Notes: generated by a model not told the origin, from the letters alone. Positions 7,915-16,554 are shown, numbered from the stretch's first letter. The stretch: DNA of 21,607 bases from a bacterium (GCA_021789455.1 JAJYJN010000015.1:1-21607); one strand, 5' to 3'. Numbers and translations: made by a program.

Positions 7915-10900
7915 ATGCCTAAAAGAACGGATATTAAAAGAATTCTAATAATAGGTTCGGGACCCATTGTAATAGGACAGGCCGCCGAGTTTGACTATTC
8001 CGGTACGCAGGGAGCTAAAGCTCTTACCGAGGAGGGATACGAAGTAATATTGGTAAATTCAAATCCTGCAACCATAATGACCGATCCCGACAACGCATAT
8101 AAAACTTATATAGAGCCGCTAACTAAGGATTTTGTCGAAAAAATTATCGAAAAAGAAAGACCTGACAGTATATTGCCCACGCTTGGAGGGCAGACCGCGC
8201 TCAATTTAACTCTGGAACTTTTTGATGCGGGAGTCGTACAAAAATACGGGTTAAATATCCTGGGCGCTAACATAGATGCTATAAAAAAAGCGGAAGACAG
8301 GGAATATTTTAAGAAAAGCATGGAAAAAATCGGGGTGCCTGTTTTACAGGGCGGTTTCGCCAGGAATATGGACGAAGCGTATGAAGTTCAAAAAACTATA
8401 GGGTTTCCCGTAATTATAAGGCCTTCTTTTACTCTCGGCGGAAGCGGCGGCGGAATAGCTTATAACATATATGAGTTTGGGGAAATAGCCGCAAACGGTT
8501 TGAATTTAAGTCCGATAAGCGAAATATTGATAGAAAAATCCGCAATAGGATTTAAGGAAGTAGAGCTTGAAGTGATGACCGATAAAAATAAGAATACCAT
8601 TATAATATGCTCTATAGAAAATCTTGACCCTATGGGAATTCATACCGGCGATTCCATAACTATCGCTCCGGTTCAAACTTTAAGCGACGGAGATCTTCAG
8701 AAAATCAGGGATTATTCTATAAAGATAATGAGCGAAATAGGCGTAGAAACCGGCGGATCAAATATTCAGTTTGCCTTAGACCCAGATTCCGAAAACGTTT
8801 ACGTCATAGAAATGAATCCAAGGGTATCGAGAAGCTCAAGTCTTGCCTCTAAAGCCACAGGTTTTGCGATTGCAAAAATTGCGGCAAAACTTGCAGTCGG
8901 ATATACTTTAGACGAAATTACCAACGATATAACTAAAAAAACGCTTGCATGTTTTGAACCTTCTATAGACTATGTAGTAACTAAAATACCTCGTTTTACT
9001 TTTGAAAAATTTCCTCAAACCGACAGTACGCTGACGACTCATATGAAATCCGTAGGCGAAGTAATGGCCATAGGAAGAACATTTGTCGAATCCCTGCAAA
9101 AAGCGGCAAGGTCTTTAGAAAACGGATATTACGGCATAGAATCGCTTTACGGCTTAGATCTTTCTTACGATTTAATAAACGAAAAACAGGATATGGAAGT
9201 CGTTAAAGAAGAAATTAAATTGTTAATAAAAAATAACGATTTTCGAAGACTTTTTTTGATAGCGGACGCGTTAAGGGCAGGATTTTCGGCTAAAGAAATT
9301 AATGAATTTTCTAAAATAGATATGTGGTTCCTTGCCCAGATTGAATCAATAATAGAACATGAAAGAAAGCTGTTTTTTGCCGAAGAGCCTTTAAAAAATA
9401 TTGACCTTATTAAAGAATCTAAAGAGATGGGTTTTTCAAACAGGATTATAGCTAAATTAATTGCAAGAAAAAAAGACGGAAAACATATTTTACCGGAAGA
9501 ATATTTAAAAAAAGACCTCCAGGCTGTTTCAATTATCGAAGAAACCAAAAATGCGGTTTATGGAGCTTTAAAAGATGCGGGCATAAAAAGAGTCTTTAAA
9601 AAGGTCGATACATGCGCTGCTGAATTTGAAGCCGCTACGCCTTATATGTATTCTTCATTTGATAAGTTTAATGAGGTAGAGCCGATTGATAACGAAAAGG
9701 TCGTTATCTTGGGAAGCGGTCCTAACAGAATAGGACAGGGCATAGAATTCGACTATTGTTGCGTTCACTGCTCTCTCGCGCTAAAGGAGAAAAAAATTTC
9801 CTCTATAATGCTGAACTGCAATCCGGAAACTGTTTCCACCGATTACGATACTTCTTCGAGGCTATATTTCGAGCCTTTAACTTTTGAAGATGCCGAAGCT
9901 GTATGCGATGCCGAAAACAATCCTCCTGTTATACTTCAATTCGGAGGACAGACGCCCCTTAAATTAGCAAAGAAATTTGATTCCCAAGGCATAAAAATTC
10001 TTGGGACGCCTTATAAATATATAGACATAGCGGAAGATAGGGAAAAATTTAAAAATATAATAAATAAATTAAATTTATTACAGCCTGAAAGTTCTATGGC
10101 ATTCAGCGGCGAAGAAATATTCGACAAAGCAATATCTATCGGTTTTCCGGTTCTCCTGAGGCCTTCTTACGTTCTTGGCGGAAGAGCGATGGAGGTTATT
10201 TACGGAGAGGAAGGGCTTTCGGAATATATAAAAAAGATATTTAAGCAGGATATTTCTTTTCCGATACTTATAGACAAATTTTTAGAAGATGCCATAGAAA
10301 TAGACGTAGATGCTTTAAGCGACGGAGAATCGGTTTATATAGCGGGAATAATGGAACACATTGAAGAGGCGGGAGTTCATTCGGGAGACAGCGCATGTTC
10401 GCTTCCATCTTTTTCTTTAGATAATAAATCTATCGAAAAAATTAAAGATATTACCGAAACTATTTGCAGGGAATTTTACGTGAACGGGCTTATTAATATT
10501 CAATTTGCGGTAAAAAACGAAAAAATATACATTATAGAAGTAAATCCAAGGGCATCGAGAACGGTTCCGTTTATAGGCAAGGCTACCGGAGTACAGATAG
10601 CAAAATTAGCAACAAGAATTATGCTCGGAGAAAAACTTAAAAGTTTTAATCTAGGCAGGTCTTTCGATATTAATTATTACTGCGTAAAGGAAGCCGTATT
10701 TCCTTTTTCTAAATTTTCCAACGTCGATCCTATGCTTGGCCCAGAAATGAGATCTACGGGAGAAGTTATGGGAATAGATTCAAGTTTCGGAATGGCTTAT
10801 GCAAAGTCGCAGATAGCCGCCGGACAGAACCTGCCTCTTGCCGGAAACGTTCTTATAAGCGTAAAAGACGAAGACAAAAAATATTTAAAAGAACTGGGCA

Positions 10901-11241
10901 TATCTTTAACCGAAGCGGGACTTAATATACTTGCGACGAAAGGAACATCCGAATATTTAGAAGGAGTAGGCATTAAAAACGTAAAAATAAACAAAGTGAA
11001 AGAAGGGCGCCCCCATATCATAGACGCGCTTAAAAATAAGGAAATATCAATGATAATTAATACGCCGCGGGGGCAAAAATCTTTGGAAGATTCTTATGTT
11101 ATAAGAAGAAGCGCAATAGAGTTTTCCCTGCCGTATTATACGACTATACGCGGGGCGGAAGCTGCGTGCATGGCTATTAAAGCTCTTAAGGAAAATAATA
11201 TCTCCGTTAAAGCTTTACAGGATTATTATAAAGGTATATAA
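7915..11241 (+). CDS. carB: Carbamoyl-phosphate synthase large (synthetase) chain
   Basis: It makes carbamoyl phosphate from bicarbonate, ammonia from CarA, and two ATP. The 1108 residues are slightly above the E. coli length (1073). The two homologous halves are both intact. The first has [17 protein letters not shown] near residue 13 and [16 protein letters not shown] near 301. The second has [17 protein letters not shown] near 600 and [16 protein letters not shown] near 875. A C-terminal MGS-like allosteric domain covers about residues 980-1090. The start ([16 protein letters not shown]) is the family norm, although no Shine-Dalgarno sequence precedes it. carA and carB are separated by the radical SAM gene. 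greA follows at 34 bases. Confidence 0.98.
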   Translation: MPKRTDIKRILIIGSGPIVIGQAAEFDYSGTQGAKALTEEGYEVILVNSNPATIMTDPDNAYKTYIEPLTKDFVEKIIEKERPDSILPTLGGQTALNLTLELFDAGVVQKYGLNILGANIDAIKKAEDREYFKKSMEKIGVPVLQGGFARNMDEAYEVQKTIGFPVIIRPSFTLGGSGGGIAYNIYEFGEIAANGLNLSPISEILIEKSAIGFKEVELEVMTDKNKNTIIICSIENLDPMGIHTGDSITIAPVQTLSDGDLQKIRDYSIKIMSEIGVETGGSNIQFALDPDSENVYVIEMNPRVSRSSSLASKATGFAIAKIAAKLAVGYTLDEITNDITKKTLACFEPSIDYVVTKIPRFTFEKFPQTDSTLTTHMKSVGEVMAIGRTFVESLQKAARSLENGYYGIESLYGLDLSYDLINEKQDMEVVKEEIKLLIKNNDFRRLFLIADALRAGFSAKEINEFSKIDMWFLAQIESIIEHERKLFFAEEPLKNIDLIKESKEMGFSNRIIAKLIARKKDGKHILPEEYLKKDLQAVSIIEETKNAVYGALKDAGIKRVFKKVDTCAAEFEAATPYMYSSFDKFNEVEPIDNEKVVILGSGPNRIGQGIEFDYCCVHCSLALKEKKISSIMLNCNPETVSTDYDTSSRLYFEPLTFEDAEAVCDAENNPPVILQFGGQTPLKLAKKFDSQGIKILGTPYKYIDIAEDREKFKNIINKLNLLQPESSMAFSGEEIFDKAISIGFPVLLRPSYVLGGRAMEVIYGEEGLSEYIKKIFKQDISFPILIDKFLEDAIEIDVDALSDGESVYIAGIMEHIEEAGVHSGDSACSLPSFSLDNKSIEKIKDITETICREFYVNGLINIQFAVKNEKIYIIEVNPRASRTVPFIGKATGVQIAKLATRIMLGEKLKSFNLGRSFDINYYCVKEAVFPFSKFSNVDPMLGPEMRSTGEVMGIDSSFGMAYAKSQIAAGQNLPLAGNVLISVKDEDKKYLKELGISLTEAGLNILATKGTSEYLEGVGIKNVKINKVKEGRPHIIDALKNKEISMIINTPRGQKSLEDSYVIRRSAIEFSLPYYTTIRGAEAACMAIKALKENNISVKALQDYYKGI

Positions 11242-11275
11242 ATAAATATTACAATTTATCCGGGAGGTGATAATT

Positions 11276-11761
11276 TTGGCAACCAACGAAAAAGCTTTTT
11301 ATATAACTAAAGAGGGGCATGAAAATTTAGTTAAAGAGCTGAAAAGACTCAAATCCGTAGAAAGACCGGCAAATATAAAAGCTATAGAAGAGGCAAGGGC
11401 GCACGGGGATCTTTCCGAAAATGCCGAATACCAGTATGCAAAGGACAAACAGGGTTTTATAAACGGCAAGATTATGGAGATTGAAGACCAGATTGCAAGG
11501 GCGCAGATTATAGACGTATCTAAAATATGCGAAGAAAAGATAGTGTTCGGCGCTACCGTTACCTTGCTTGACCTAAATACCGACAAAGAGGTATCTTATA
11601 AGATAGTGGGGGATGCCGAGTCCAATATTAAAGAAGGCAAGATTTCTATCAGCTCGCCTATAGCTAAGGCTTTAATAGGCAAATGTATCGGCGACGAAGC
11701 TAAAATTAACGTTCCAAACGGCGTTAAAGAGTTTGAAATAATTGACATTAAATACATATAG
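11276..11761 (+). CDS. greA: Transcription elongation factor GreA
   Basis: GreA enters the RNA polymerase secondary channel and stimulates cleavage of backtracked RNA. The N-terminal coiled coil carries the catalytic acidic tip in HGDLSENAEYQYAKD, and the C-terminal FKBP-like domain follows (from about FGATVTLLD). I chose a TTG start at 11276, giving 161 residues and the usual N-terminus (MATNEKAFYITKEGHENL). The strong ribosome-binding site GGGAGGTGA at 11262-11270 is ideally spaced for it. An in-frame GTG at 11267 lies inside that site and is unlikely. The gene probably belongs to the carB transcript. Its 3' end contains the promoter of the next gene. Confidence 0.95.
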   Translation: MATNEKAFYITKEGHENLVKELKRLKSVERPANIKAIEEARAHGDLSENAEYQYAKDKQGFINGKIMEIEDQIARAQIIDVSKICEEKIVFGATVTLLDLNTDKEVSYKIVGDAESNIKEGKISISSPIAKALIGKCIGDEAKINVPNGVKEFEIIDIKYI

Positions 11762-11770
11762 ATGTATAAT
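11742..11770 (+). promoter_or_regulatory. Consensus sigma70 promoter for nfu, inside the end of greA
   Basis: A perfect TTGACA (11742-11747) and a perfect TATAAT (11765-11770) are separated by 17 bases, the best match to consensus in the window. The -35 element lies in the last codons of greA. The predicted start near 11777 gives the downstream gene a leader of about 73 bases. Confidence 0.75.
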
Positions 11771-11783
11771 ATTTATAGAATAA

Positions 11784-11821
11784 GCTTTATATCGCCGCAT
11801 TTTAAGCATGCCGGTTAAAGC
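11784..11821 (+). other. Possible hairpin in the nfu leader
   Basis: GCTTTA at 11784-11789 can pair with TAAAGC at 11816-11821. Inside, GCAT (11797-11800) can pair with ATGC (11808-11811), with an imperfect GC-rich segment between. The structure would lie in the predicted 5' leader, ahead of the GGGAGG ribosome-binding site. No known riboswitch is recognised and the pairing may be accidental. Confidence 0.25.
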
Positions 11822-11849
11822 GAAAAAAAATAAATAAAAGGGAGGATAT

Positions 11850-12080
11850 ATGGCATTAGATAAAGCTGAAGTATCAAAGGTAATAGACGAAATAAGGCCT
11901 TCACTGCAGTATGACGGAGGAGATGTTGAGTTGGTTAATATACATGACGACGGAACCGTCGATGTAAGACTTAAAGGAGCATGCGCTCACTGCATGGGAT
12001 CTATAATGACCTTAAAAGGTGGAATTGAACGCCTTCTTAAGGAACGCATTCCGGGAGTTAAAGAAGTTAATGCAGTTTAA
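11850..12080 (+). CDS. Nfu-type iron-sulfur cluster scaffold (NifU C-terminal domain)
   Basis: This 76-residue protein is a single NifU C-terminal domain, which holds and delivers Fe-S clusters, usually as a dimer. The cluster ligands are Cys45 and Cys48 in the CAHC motif, followed by the conserved GS and GIERLLKERIPGVKEV helix region. No A-type or IscU-like domain is attached, so it is the minimal Nfu form. A strong GGGAGG ribosome-binding site lies 5-8 bases before the ATG. It has its own consensus promoter and ends 6 bases before a strong hairpin, so it is probably monocistronic. It could supply clusters to enzymes such as the radical SAM protein, but nothing here shows that specifically. 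Confidence 0.93.
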   Translation: MALDKAEVSKVIDEIRPSLQYDGGDVELVNIHDDGTVDVRLKGACAHCMGSIMTLKGGIERLLKERIPGVKEVNAV

Positions 12081-12086
12081 ATATAG

Positions 12087-12175
12087 AAAAAAGGCGTCAG
12101 ATTTTATTTTACGCATATGAAAAAAACAATTAACGATAAAATATGTTGCGTAAAATAAAATCTGACGCCTTTTTT
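12087..12175. terminator. 29-bp perfect inverted repeat, probable bidirectional terminator
   Basis: Arms 12087-12115 and 12147-12175 are perfect reverse complements over 29 bases, with a 31-base loop. Each outer end is a run of six A or T, so the transcript in either direction would form a hairpin beginning GGCGTC and followed by U6. It lies between the convergent nfu and alr genes, the right place for a two-way terminator. The arm is much longer than a normal terminator stem and mostly AT-rich, so it may also be a mobile palindromic element doing this job. Confidence 0.75.
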
Positions 12176-12189
12176 ATTTTTTATCAATT

Positions 12190-13359
12190 TCAAACGTAAA
12201 TTTTTTTGTTGGATTTACCAAAATTAAGGCATATCTCATAAGGAATAGTTTCGGATAGAGAGGCTATTTCTTCTATTTTAATTTCGTTTAAACCATCTTT
12301 GCCCGTGATTATAACTTCATCGCCGGCTTTGATGTTTTTTATCTCGGAAACGTCTACTATCGTCATATTCATCGTAACAATACCTATTATAGGCGCAAAA
12401 CCGCCGTTTATTAAAAACCTTCCTTTGTTAGACAGCAGTCTGGGTATACCGTTGTCGTAACCTGCGGAAACTATTCCTATAGTCATATCGCGGTCAGCTC
12501 TGAACGTATTATTGTAGGATACGAAACTGCCTTTTTTAATATTTTTAATTTGTAAAATTTTAGATTTTAAAGTCATTAACTGTTCAAGTTTAAATTCAGA
12601 GTCTGTTTCCTGATTATTTATACTGTTTTTATTATTATTTATGCCATATTTAGTTTCTTTATTCGGATTAAATCCGTAAAGTAAAATTCCCGGCCTGACC
12701 GCATTTGAGCAGTCGTCTAACAAACTGCCGTTTAAAATAGACGAACTGGCGCTTATGTGTATGTATTGAGGGGTTATTTTATATTTTGCCATAACCGAAA
12801 TTATTTTTTTAAAATTATTTATTTGATAATTAGTGTATTCTAAGTTGTTTCCATAAGATAAATGGCTGAACAAGCCTTCGAGGTTGAAATATTTCTTGTT
12901 GTCGCCAATAATGCGCGCAGCCTCTTCCGTCTCCGTTTCGACAAGTCCAAGCCTGCTCATTCCCGAATCGAATTTTAAATGCAAATTTAAAGTTTTATTT
13001 ATTTTGGAAGATTTCATTTTATCTAATAATTCTTTTAGATAATCCAAGCTATATACTCCTATGCTTAAATTTAAAGCGTTTGCCGCTTCTAAATTTTCCA
13101 AATTAATTCCTTTCAGCATAAGAAGTTTTGCTGACGGTATTTTTTTTAAGATATTTTCGGCTTCTTCAATTTCTATAATTCCGAAAAAATCTATCCCGTT
13201 TTTGAAAAGCGATTCGGCTATCGGTAAAAGCCCGTGTCCGTATGCATTAGATTTGATTACGGCGATAATCTTTTTGTCTTTTAAAGATGTTCTGTTTTTA
13301 ATAAAGTTAAGATTATTTACGAGGTTATTAAGATTTATATATAAATAGGTATCTTCCAT
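12190..13359 (-). CDS. alr: Alanine racemase
   Basis: This PLP enzyme interconverts L- and D-alanine for peptidoglycan. The PLP lysine is Lys36 in VIKSNAYGHG. The opposite catalytic base is Tyr282 in SYNNTF. Arg136 in GMSRLG and the GYDNGIPR segment are also present. The 389 residues are slightly long because of an Asn-rich stretch at about residues 232-256, between the barrel and the C-terminal beta domain. In the C-terminal domain the usual [CS]-M-D before the conserved V-D reads TMNM, an uncommon substitution near the active site. The gene is on the minus strand, convergent with nfu, and its promoter would give an almost leaderless mRNA. Confidence 0.95.
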   Translation of the reverse strand: MEDTYLYINLNNLVNNLNFIKNRTSLKDKKIIAVIKSNAYGHGLLPIAESLFKNGIDFFGIIEIEEAENILKKIPSAKLLMLKGINLENLEAANALNLSIGVYSLDYLKELLDKMKSSKINKTLNLHLKFDSGMSRLGLVETETEEAARIIGDNKKYFNLEGLFSHLSYGNNLEYTNYQINNFKKIISVMAKYKITPQYIHISASSSILNGSLLDDCSNAVRPGILLYGFNPNKETKYGINNNKNSINNQETDSEFKLEQLMTLKSKILQIKNIKKGSFVSYNNTFRADRDMTIGIVSAGYDNGIPRLLSNKGRFLINGGFAPIIGIVTMNMTIVDVSEIKNIKAGDEVIITGKDGLNEIKIEEIASLSETIPYEICLNFGKSNKKIYV

Positions 13360-13365
13360 AGATTT

Positions 13366-13394
13366 ATTTTAAGTAAAATTTTGCCTAAAGTCAA
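13366..13394 (-). promoter_or_regulatory. Promoter of alr, predicted leaderless transcript
   Basis: On the minus strand TTGACT (13389-13394) and TAAAAT (13366-13371) are 17 bases apart. Only six bases separate the -10 from the alr ATG, so transcription should begin at or next to the start codon. No Shine-Dalgarno sequence could fit. Confidence 0.6.
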
Positions 13395-13460
13395 TTTATA
13401 CGTTATTCCCAAAATTGCCGATAGAAATTATTAAAAATATTGCAATGTTTTAATAACACT

Positions 13461-13532
13461 GGATTCCCGCATCTTTTGCCTGCATCAAAGACATGCTTTG
13501 ATAAACGCAGGCAAAAGATATGCGGGAATGAC
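13461..13532. repeat. Long hairpin of the GGATTCCCGC...GCGGGAATGAC repeat family
   Basis: The segments 13463-13483 and 13507-13529 pair over 21 bp with a 2-base bulge. Inside them ATCAAAG (13484-13490) pairs with CTTTGAT (13496-13502). The outer words CTGGATTCCCGC and GCGGGAATGAC are those of a palindromic repeat dispersed in many bacterial genomes. The inner part differs from the short common form and looks like an expansion. Confidence 0.6.
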
Positions 13533-13564
13533 ACCCGTTGGGTGCAAAGTTAAATATCCACAAA

Positions 13565-13584
13565 GTCATTCCTGCGTAAGCAGG
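13565..13584. repeat. GTCATTCCTGCGTAAGCAGG palindromic repeat (half copy)
   Basis: CCTGC (13571-13575) and GCAGG (13580-13584) pair around a GTAA loop, preceded by GTCATT. It is a second copy of the same general repeat type as the hairpin just upstream, but its right side is lost (GTGCGG instead of AATCC). A further 7-bp stem, 13595-13601 with 13610-13616, follows it. Confidence 0.5.
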
Positions 13585-13684
13585 TGCGGTTTAAAGCCGT
13601 CGGTATTTAGACGGCTCATCCAGAAAAATAAATTTCTATCGGCAAATTTGCGTTATTTAAATGACGCATGTTTTATGTTTTTCC

Positions 13685-13713
13685 TTGTCGAATAAGGTAT
13701 TTTCTGCTATTAT
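13685..13713 (+). promoter_or_regulatory. Extended -10 promoter of tldD
   Basis: TTGTCG (13685-13690) and TATTAT (13708-13713) are 17 bases apart, and TGC (13705-13707) directly precedes the -10, giving an extended -10. The predicted start is near 13720. The AGGGG ribosome-binding motif at 13739-13743 falls in the leader. Confidence 0.55.
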
Positions 13714-13749
13714 ATAAGTATAAAAATATAATATTATCAGGGGATAAAA

Positions 13750-15177
13750 ATGAACATAGAAGATATTAATTTTAAAGCCGTTATAGATAATGCGCGCATA
13801 GGCTCTGATGATTTTATAGACATCTTTATAGAAAGTAAAGTTTCAACGGTTTTATCCAATGAAAGCAAAAGGCTTGAAAAAGCAATTAAAGGTTTGATTC
13901 TGGGTGCCGGTATAAGGTTAATATCAAATAAAAAAACCTATTACGCATATACTAATAATATCGAAGAATCGAATTTATTAAATATCGCTTCTCAGTTAAA
14001 AAAAGCGGCTTTAAGCGATATAAAAAATAATGAAGGAAACGAAAGGAGTGAAGATTCGAGCAACTTATTTTTAAATTTTAACGAAAAAAAGCCGAAAATA
14101 GATTTTAATATAATAAAAGACGTTACCGGGGTTTCTATAGACGAAAAGTTGATGAAAGTTTCTCCTGTCGTGGACTACTCTTGGAATTACGATAAAAAAG
14201 TAGTACAAGTCAACGTTACTTATTCAGATTATAAGCAGGACGTATTAATAGTTAATTCCGAAGGCGATTTAGTTAAAGATTACAGGGAAAATTTAGCTTT
14301 TTTAGTCAATATAGTAGTTTCGGACGGTAAGAAAACCGAGGTCGGTTATGAATCTGCTGGCGGATTTACCGGTTTTGAATTTTTTGACGCAAACGATCCT
14401 GAGAGTATAGCAAAAAAAGCTTTAGACAGAGCCTTGTCGCAGCTTTCGGCTCCTTTTGCGCCTTCAGGACCTATGACGGTAGTACTGTCGAGCGAGGCAG
14501 GCGGAACAATGATACATGAAGCAATAGGTCACGGTTTGGAAGCGGATATTGCGGGAAACGGTTTAAGCGTATATTCCGACAAGATAGGCGAACAGGTAGC
14601 GTCAAATCTTATAACCGTAATAGACGACTCTTCGTTGGTCGGAAAAAGAGGTTTTTACAGATTTGACGACGAAGGGACTTGTTCAAGAAAGAATATTCTA
14701 GTCCAAGACGGAGTTTTAAAAAAATATATGTCCGACAGATTATCTTACGTTAAATACGGCTATGAATTAACGGGCAACGGAAGAAGGCAGTCTTACGAAC
14801 ATATTCCGATAGTCAGGATGTCTAATACGATGATTGCGCCCGGCGAAACTAATCCTGAAGATATTATAAGGAGCGCAGAGGACGGATTATTTGTTAAAAA
14901 AATGGGAGGCGGACAGGTTAATACAGTTACCGGAGATTTTGTATTCGACGTTATGGAGGGATATATAATTAAAAAAGGTATAGTTCAGGAAGCCGTCAGC
15001 GGCGCGACACTAATAGGCAACGGCCCCGATATACTTAAAAATATAGATATGGTTGGAAACGATTTGGGTTTCGGCATAGGAACATGCGGAAAAGACGGTC
15101 AGGGCGCTCCAGTAGCAGATGCTCAACCTACGTTAAGAATTCCGTCCATTATAGTCGGCGGTAAAAATTCAAAATAA
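13750..15177 (+). CDS. tldD: TldD-type metalloprotease
   Basis: TldD forms, with TldE, a zinc protease that degrades unfolded peptides and matures some modified peptides (microcin B17, for example). The 475 residues match TldD. The zinc motif HEAIGH is intact (His256, Glu257, His261, an HExxxH form), and the third ligand candidate Cys446 is present in GTCGKDGQG. It is therefore the catalytic member and not TldE (PmbA), which lacks this motif. No tldE is next to it, so the partner must lie elsewhere or be absent. The ATG follows AGGGG at suitable spacing. The next gene begins 15 bases downstream and probably shares the transcript. Confidence 0.95.
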   Translation: MNIEDINFKAVIDNARIGSDDFIDIFIESKVSTVLSNESKRLEKAIKGLILGAGIRLISNKKTYYAYTNNIEESNLLNIASQLKKAALSDIKNNEGNERSEDSSNLFLNFNEKKPKIDFNIIKDVTGVSIDEKLMKVSPVVDYSWNYDKKVVQVNVTYSDYKQDVLIVNSEGDLVKDYRENLAFLVNIVVSDGKKTEVGYESAGGFTGFEFFDANDPESIAKKALDRALSQLSAPFAPSGPMTVVLSSEAGGTMIHEAIGHGLEADIAGNGLSVYSDKIGEQVASNLITVIDDSSLVGKRGFYRFDDEGTCSRKNILVQDGVLKKYMSDRLSYVKYGYELTGNGRRQSYEHIPIVRMSNTMIAPGETNPEDIIRSAEDGLFVKKMGGGQVNTVTGDFVFDVMEGYIIKKGIVQEAVSGATLIGNGPDILKNIDMVGNDLGFGIGTCGKDGQGAPVADAQPTLRIPSIIVGGKNSK

Positions 15178-15192
15178 ATAAAGCAATAAAGG

Positions 15193-16554
15193 ATGGAAAG
15201 AATAAAAGACTGGAAATCATATCAGAAGACGCTTAATAAAAGAAAAAATAAGAAAAATAGGTTTGTTTATTTTGCCAAGTATATATCATTGTTAGTTCTT
15301 GCAGGCGTTTTTTTATACGGTTTCGTTAAGTTTTATTATTACGGCAGGCATTTTTTCTTATCAAAGAACAAACCTGTGCTTGGAACCGGCATAAGACCTA
15401 TAAAATTTATTAAGGCTTCCGCCGTTTTAAAAAAACGAGGATTTAACGGTTTTAGTTCGGACGAAGTAAATTCGCTCAAATCTCTTAAGAGGTATTTTAA
15501 GTATCATAATCCGGTTTTTAAAACGATTAAAAACGGACGATATATTCAAAAAATAGGCAATTATACCGTAGTATATACAGTAGTTCCATCCGTTCAGGAA
15601 GAAGCCGAAAAAGTATTTAAGGAATATGCAGTGCCTTACGGAGTACTTGCGGCAGTGAATCCGGAAACTGGCGCAGTATTGGGCTTTGCTTCATATGCCC
15701 ATAATAAAAAGAAATCTGCCGAGATTTCGCCGCTCATAGCATACCCCCCCGGATCAATCGCTAAAATAATTACGGCTACTGCGGCTATCGAATCCAAAGG
15801 TTTTTATCCGGGATTTAATATCTGTTTTAACGGCACGCTTTACGGAACCGATAAAACAAACTGGGAGCAAAATATAGGAACCGGTTCTAACGATATATCT
15901 TTTAAAGAGGCGTTTGCTAAATCATGCGACGTAGCTTTCGGAAAAATTGCAGGATATTATGTAGGAAGAAAACTGCTGTTCCGTTATTTCGATAAATTTA
16001 ATTTCAACAAAAAAATACCTTTTATATTAAATTTACAGGAAAGTAAAGCATATATACCAAAAAAATTTTACCAGTTGGAGCTTACCGGCGCCGGTTTTGA
16101 AAACGTTAGGATAACGCCTATCCAGGCGGCAATGATTGCGGGTGCGGCGATAAACGGCGGGAGATTAATCGAACCTTATATAATAAAGGAAATTATGTCG
16201 ACAACGGGCAAAATTATTTATAAGCATAAGGGTATCAAAGTTATAGGTTATCCAGTTACTTTAAAAACCGCTTATGTTTTAAAACAGATGATGATAGCAA
16301 CGGTAACTAACGGTATAGCGCATTCTGATTTCTATAGCTATAACGGCAGTTATATGCTTCCAGGCGTTGTTACAGGAGGAAAAACAGGAACTATATCGGG
16401 AAATCATCCAACAGGTTTATACCAGTGGTTTGCCGGTTTCGGAGAAGAAAACAAAAAGAAAATAGCATTATCGGCTTTGGTCGTGGAAAAGCCGGTCTGG
16501 AGAATAGAAGGCGGCGGCGTTTCCGAAAAAACACTCTTAGCTTATTTTTTCTGA
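15193..16554 (+). CDS. Minimal penicillin-binding transpeptidase, PBP2-like
   Basis: The transpeptidase motifs are all visible: the active serine Ser188 in PPGSIAK (SxxK), SCD at residues 244-246, and KTGT at 397-400. SxD in place of SxN is usual for PBP2-type (elongation) enzymes. One membrane segment at about residues 26-47 anchors the protein, leaving the catalytic domain in the periplasm. At 453 residues it is shorter than standard PBP2 or PBP3 (about 580-640). Only about 100 residues separate the anchor from the catalytic domain, so the usual dimerisation/pedestal domain is greatly reduced. The ribosome-binding site is poor (AAAGG abutting the ATG), but a stop codon just upstream excludes an earlier start. 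It probably cross-links peptidoglycan; the exact class is not certain. Confidence 0.85.
   Translation: MERIKDWKSYQKTLNKRKNKKNRFVYFAKYISLLVLAGVFLYGFVKFYYYGRHFFLSKNKPVLGTGIRPIKFIKASAVLKKRGFNGFSSDEVNSLKSLKRYFKYHNPVFKTIKNGRYIQKIGNYTVVYTVVPSVQEEAEKVFKEYAVPYGVLAAVNPETGAVLGFASYAHNKKKSAEISPLIAYPPGSIAKIITATAAIESKGFYPGFNICFNGTLYGTDKTNWEQNIGTGSNDISFKEAFAKSCDVAFGKIAGYYVGRKLLFRYFDKFNFNKKIPFILNLQESKAYIPKKFYQLELTGAGFENVRITPIQAAMIAGAAINGGRLIEPYIIKEIMSTTGKIIYKHKGIKVIGYPVTLKTAYVLKQMMIATVTNGIAHSDFYSYNGSYMLPGVVTGGKTGTISGNHPTGLYQWFAGFGEENKKKIALSALVVEKPVWRIEGGGVSEKTLLAYFF

Larger units (their letters stand above)
13410..13650. mobile_element. MITE-like element with 20-base inverted ends
   Basis: The left end, 13410-13429 (CAAAATTGCCGATAGAAATT), and the reverse complement of the right end, 13631-13650, match at 19 of 20 bases. 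CGTTATT occurs at 13401-13407 and again at 13651-13657, a possible 7-bp target duplication, with two extra C bases on the left. No convincing protein is encoded within. The element fills most of the 390-base gap between alr and tldD. The interior is a chain of hairpins, listed separately. A non-autonomous transposon is the best reading; a composite of nested palindromic repeats is the alternative. Confidence 0.5.

Noticed and set aside
8106..9548. Minus-strand open frames opposite carB (and similar ones opposite lepB, pyrB, pyrC, carA and greA)
   Set aside because: They are antisense to genes with intact family motifs, have no own starts or domains, and arise from AT-rich codon bias.
13553..13563. 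DnaA-box-like AATATCCACA and a possible origin
   Set aside because: It is a single imperfect match inside repeat sequence, with no dnaA/dnaN genes and no box cluster.
13498..13695. 65-codon plus-strand open frame in the alr-tldD gap
   Set aside because: It lies across the nested palindromic repeats, has no ribosome-binding site and its protein resembles translated repeat sequence, so I do not call it a gene.
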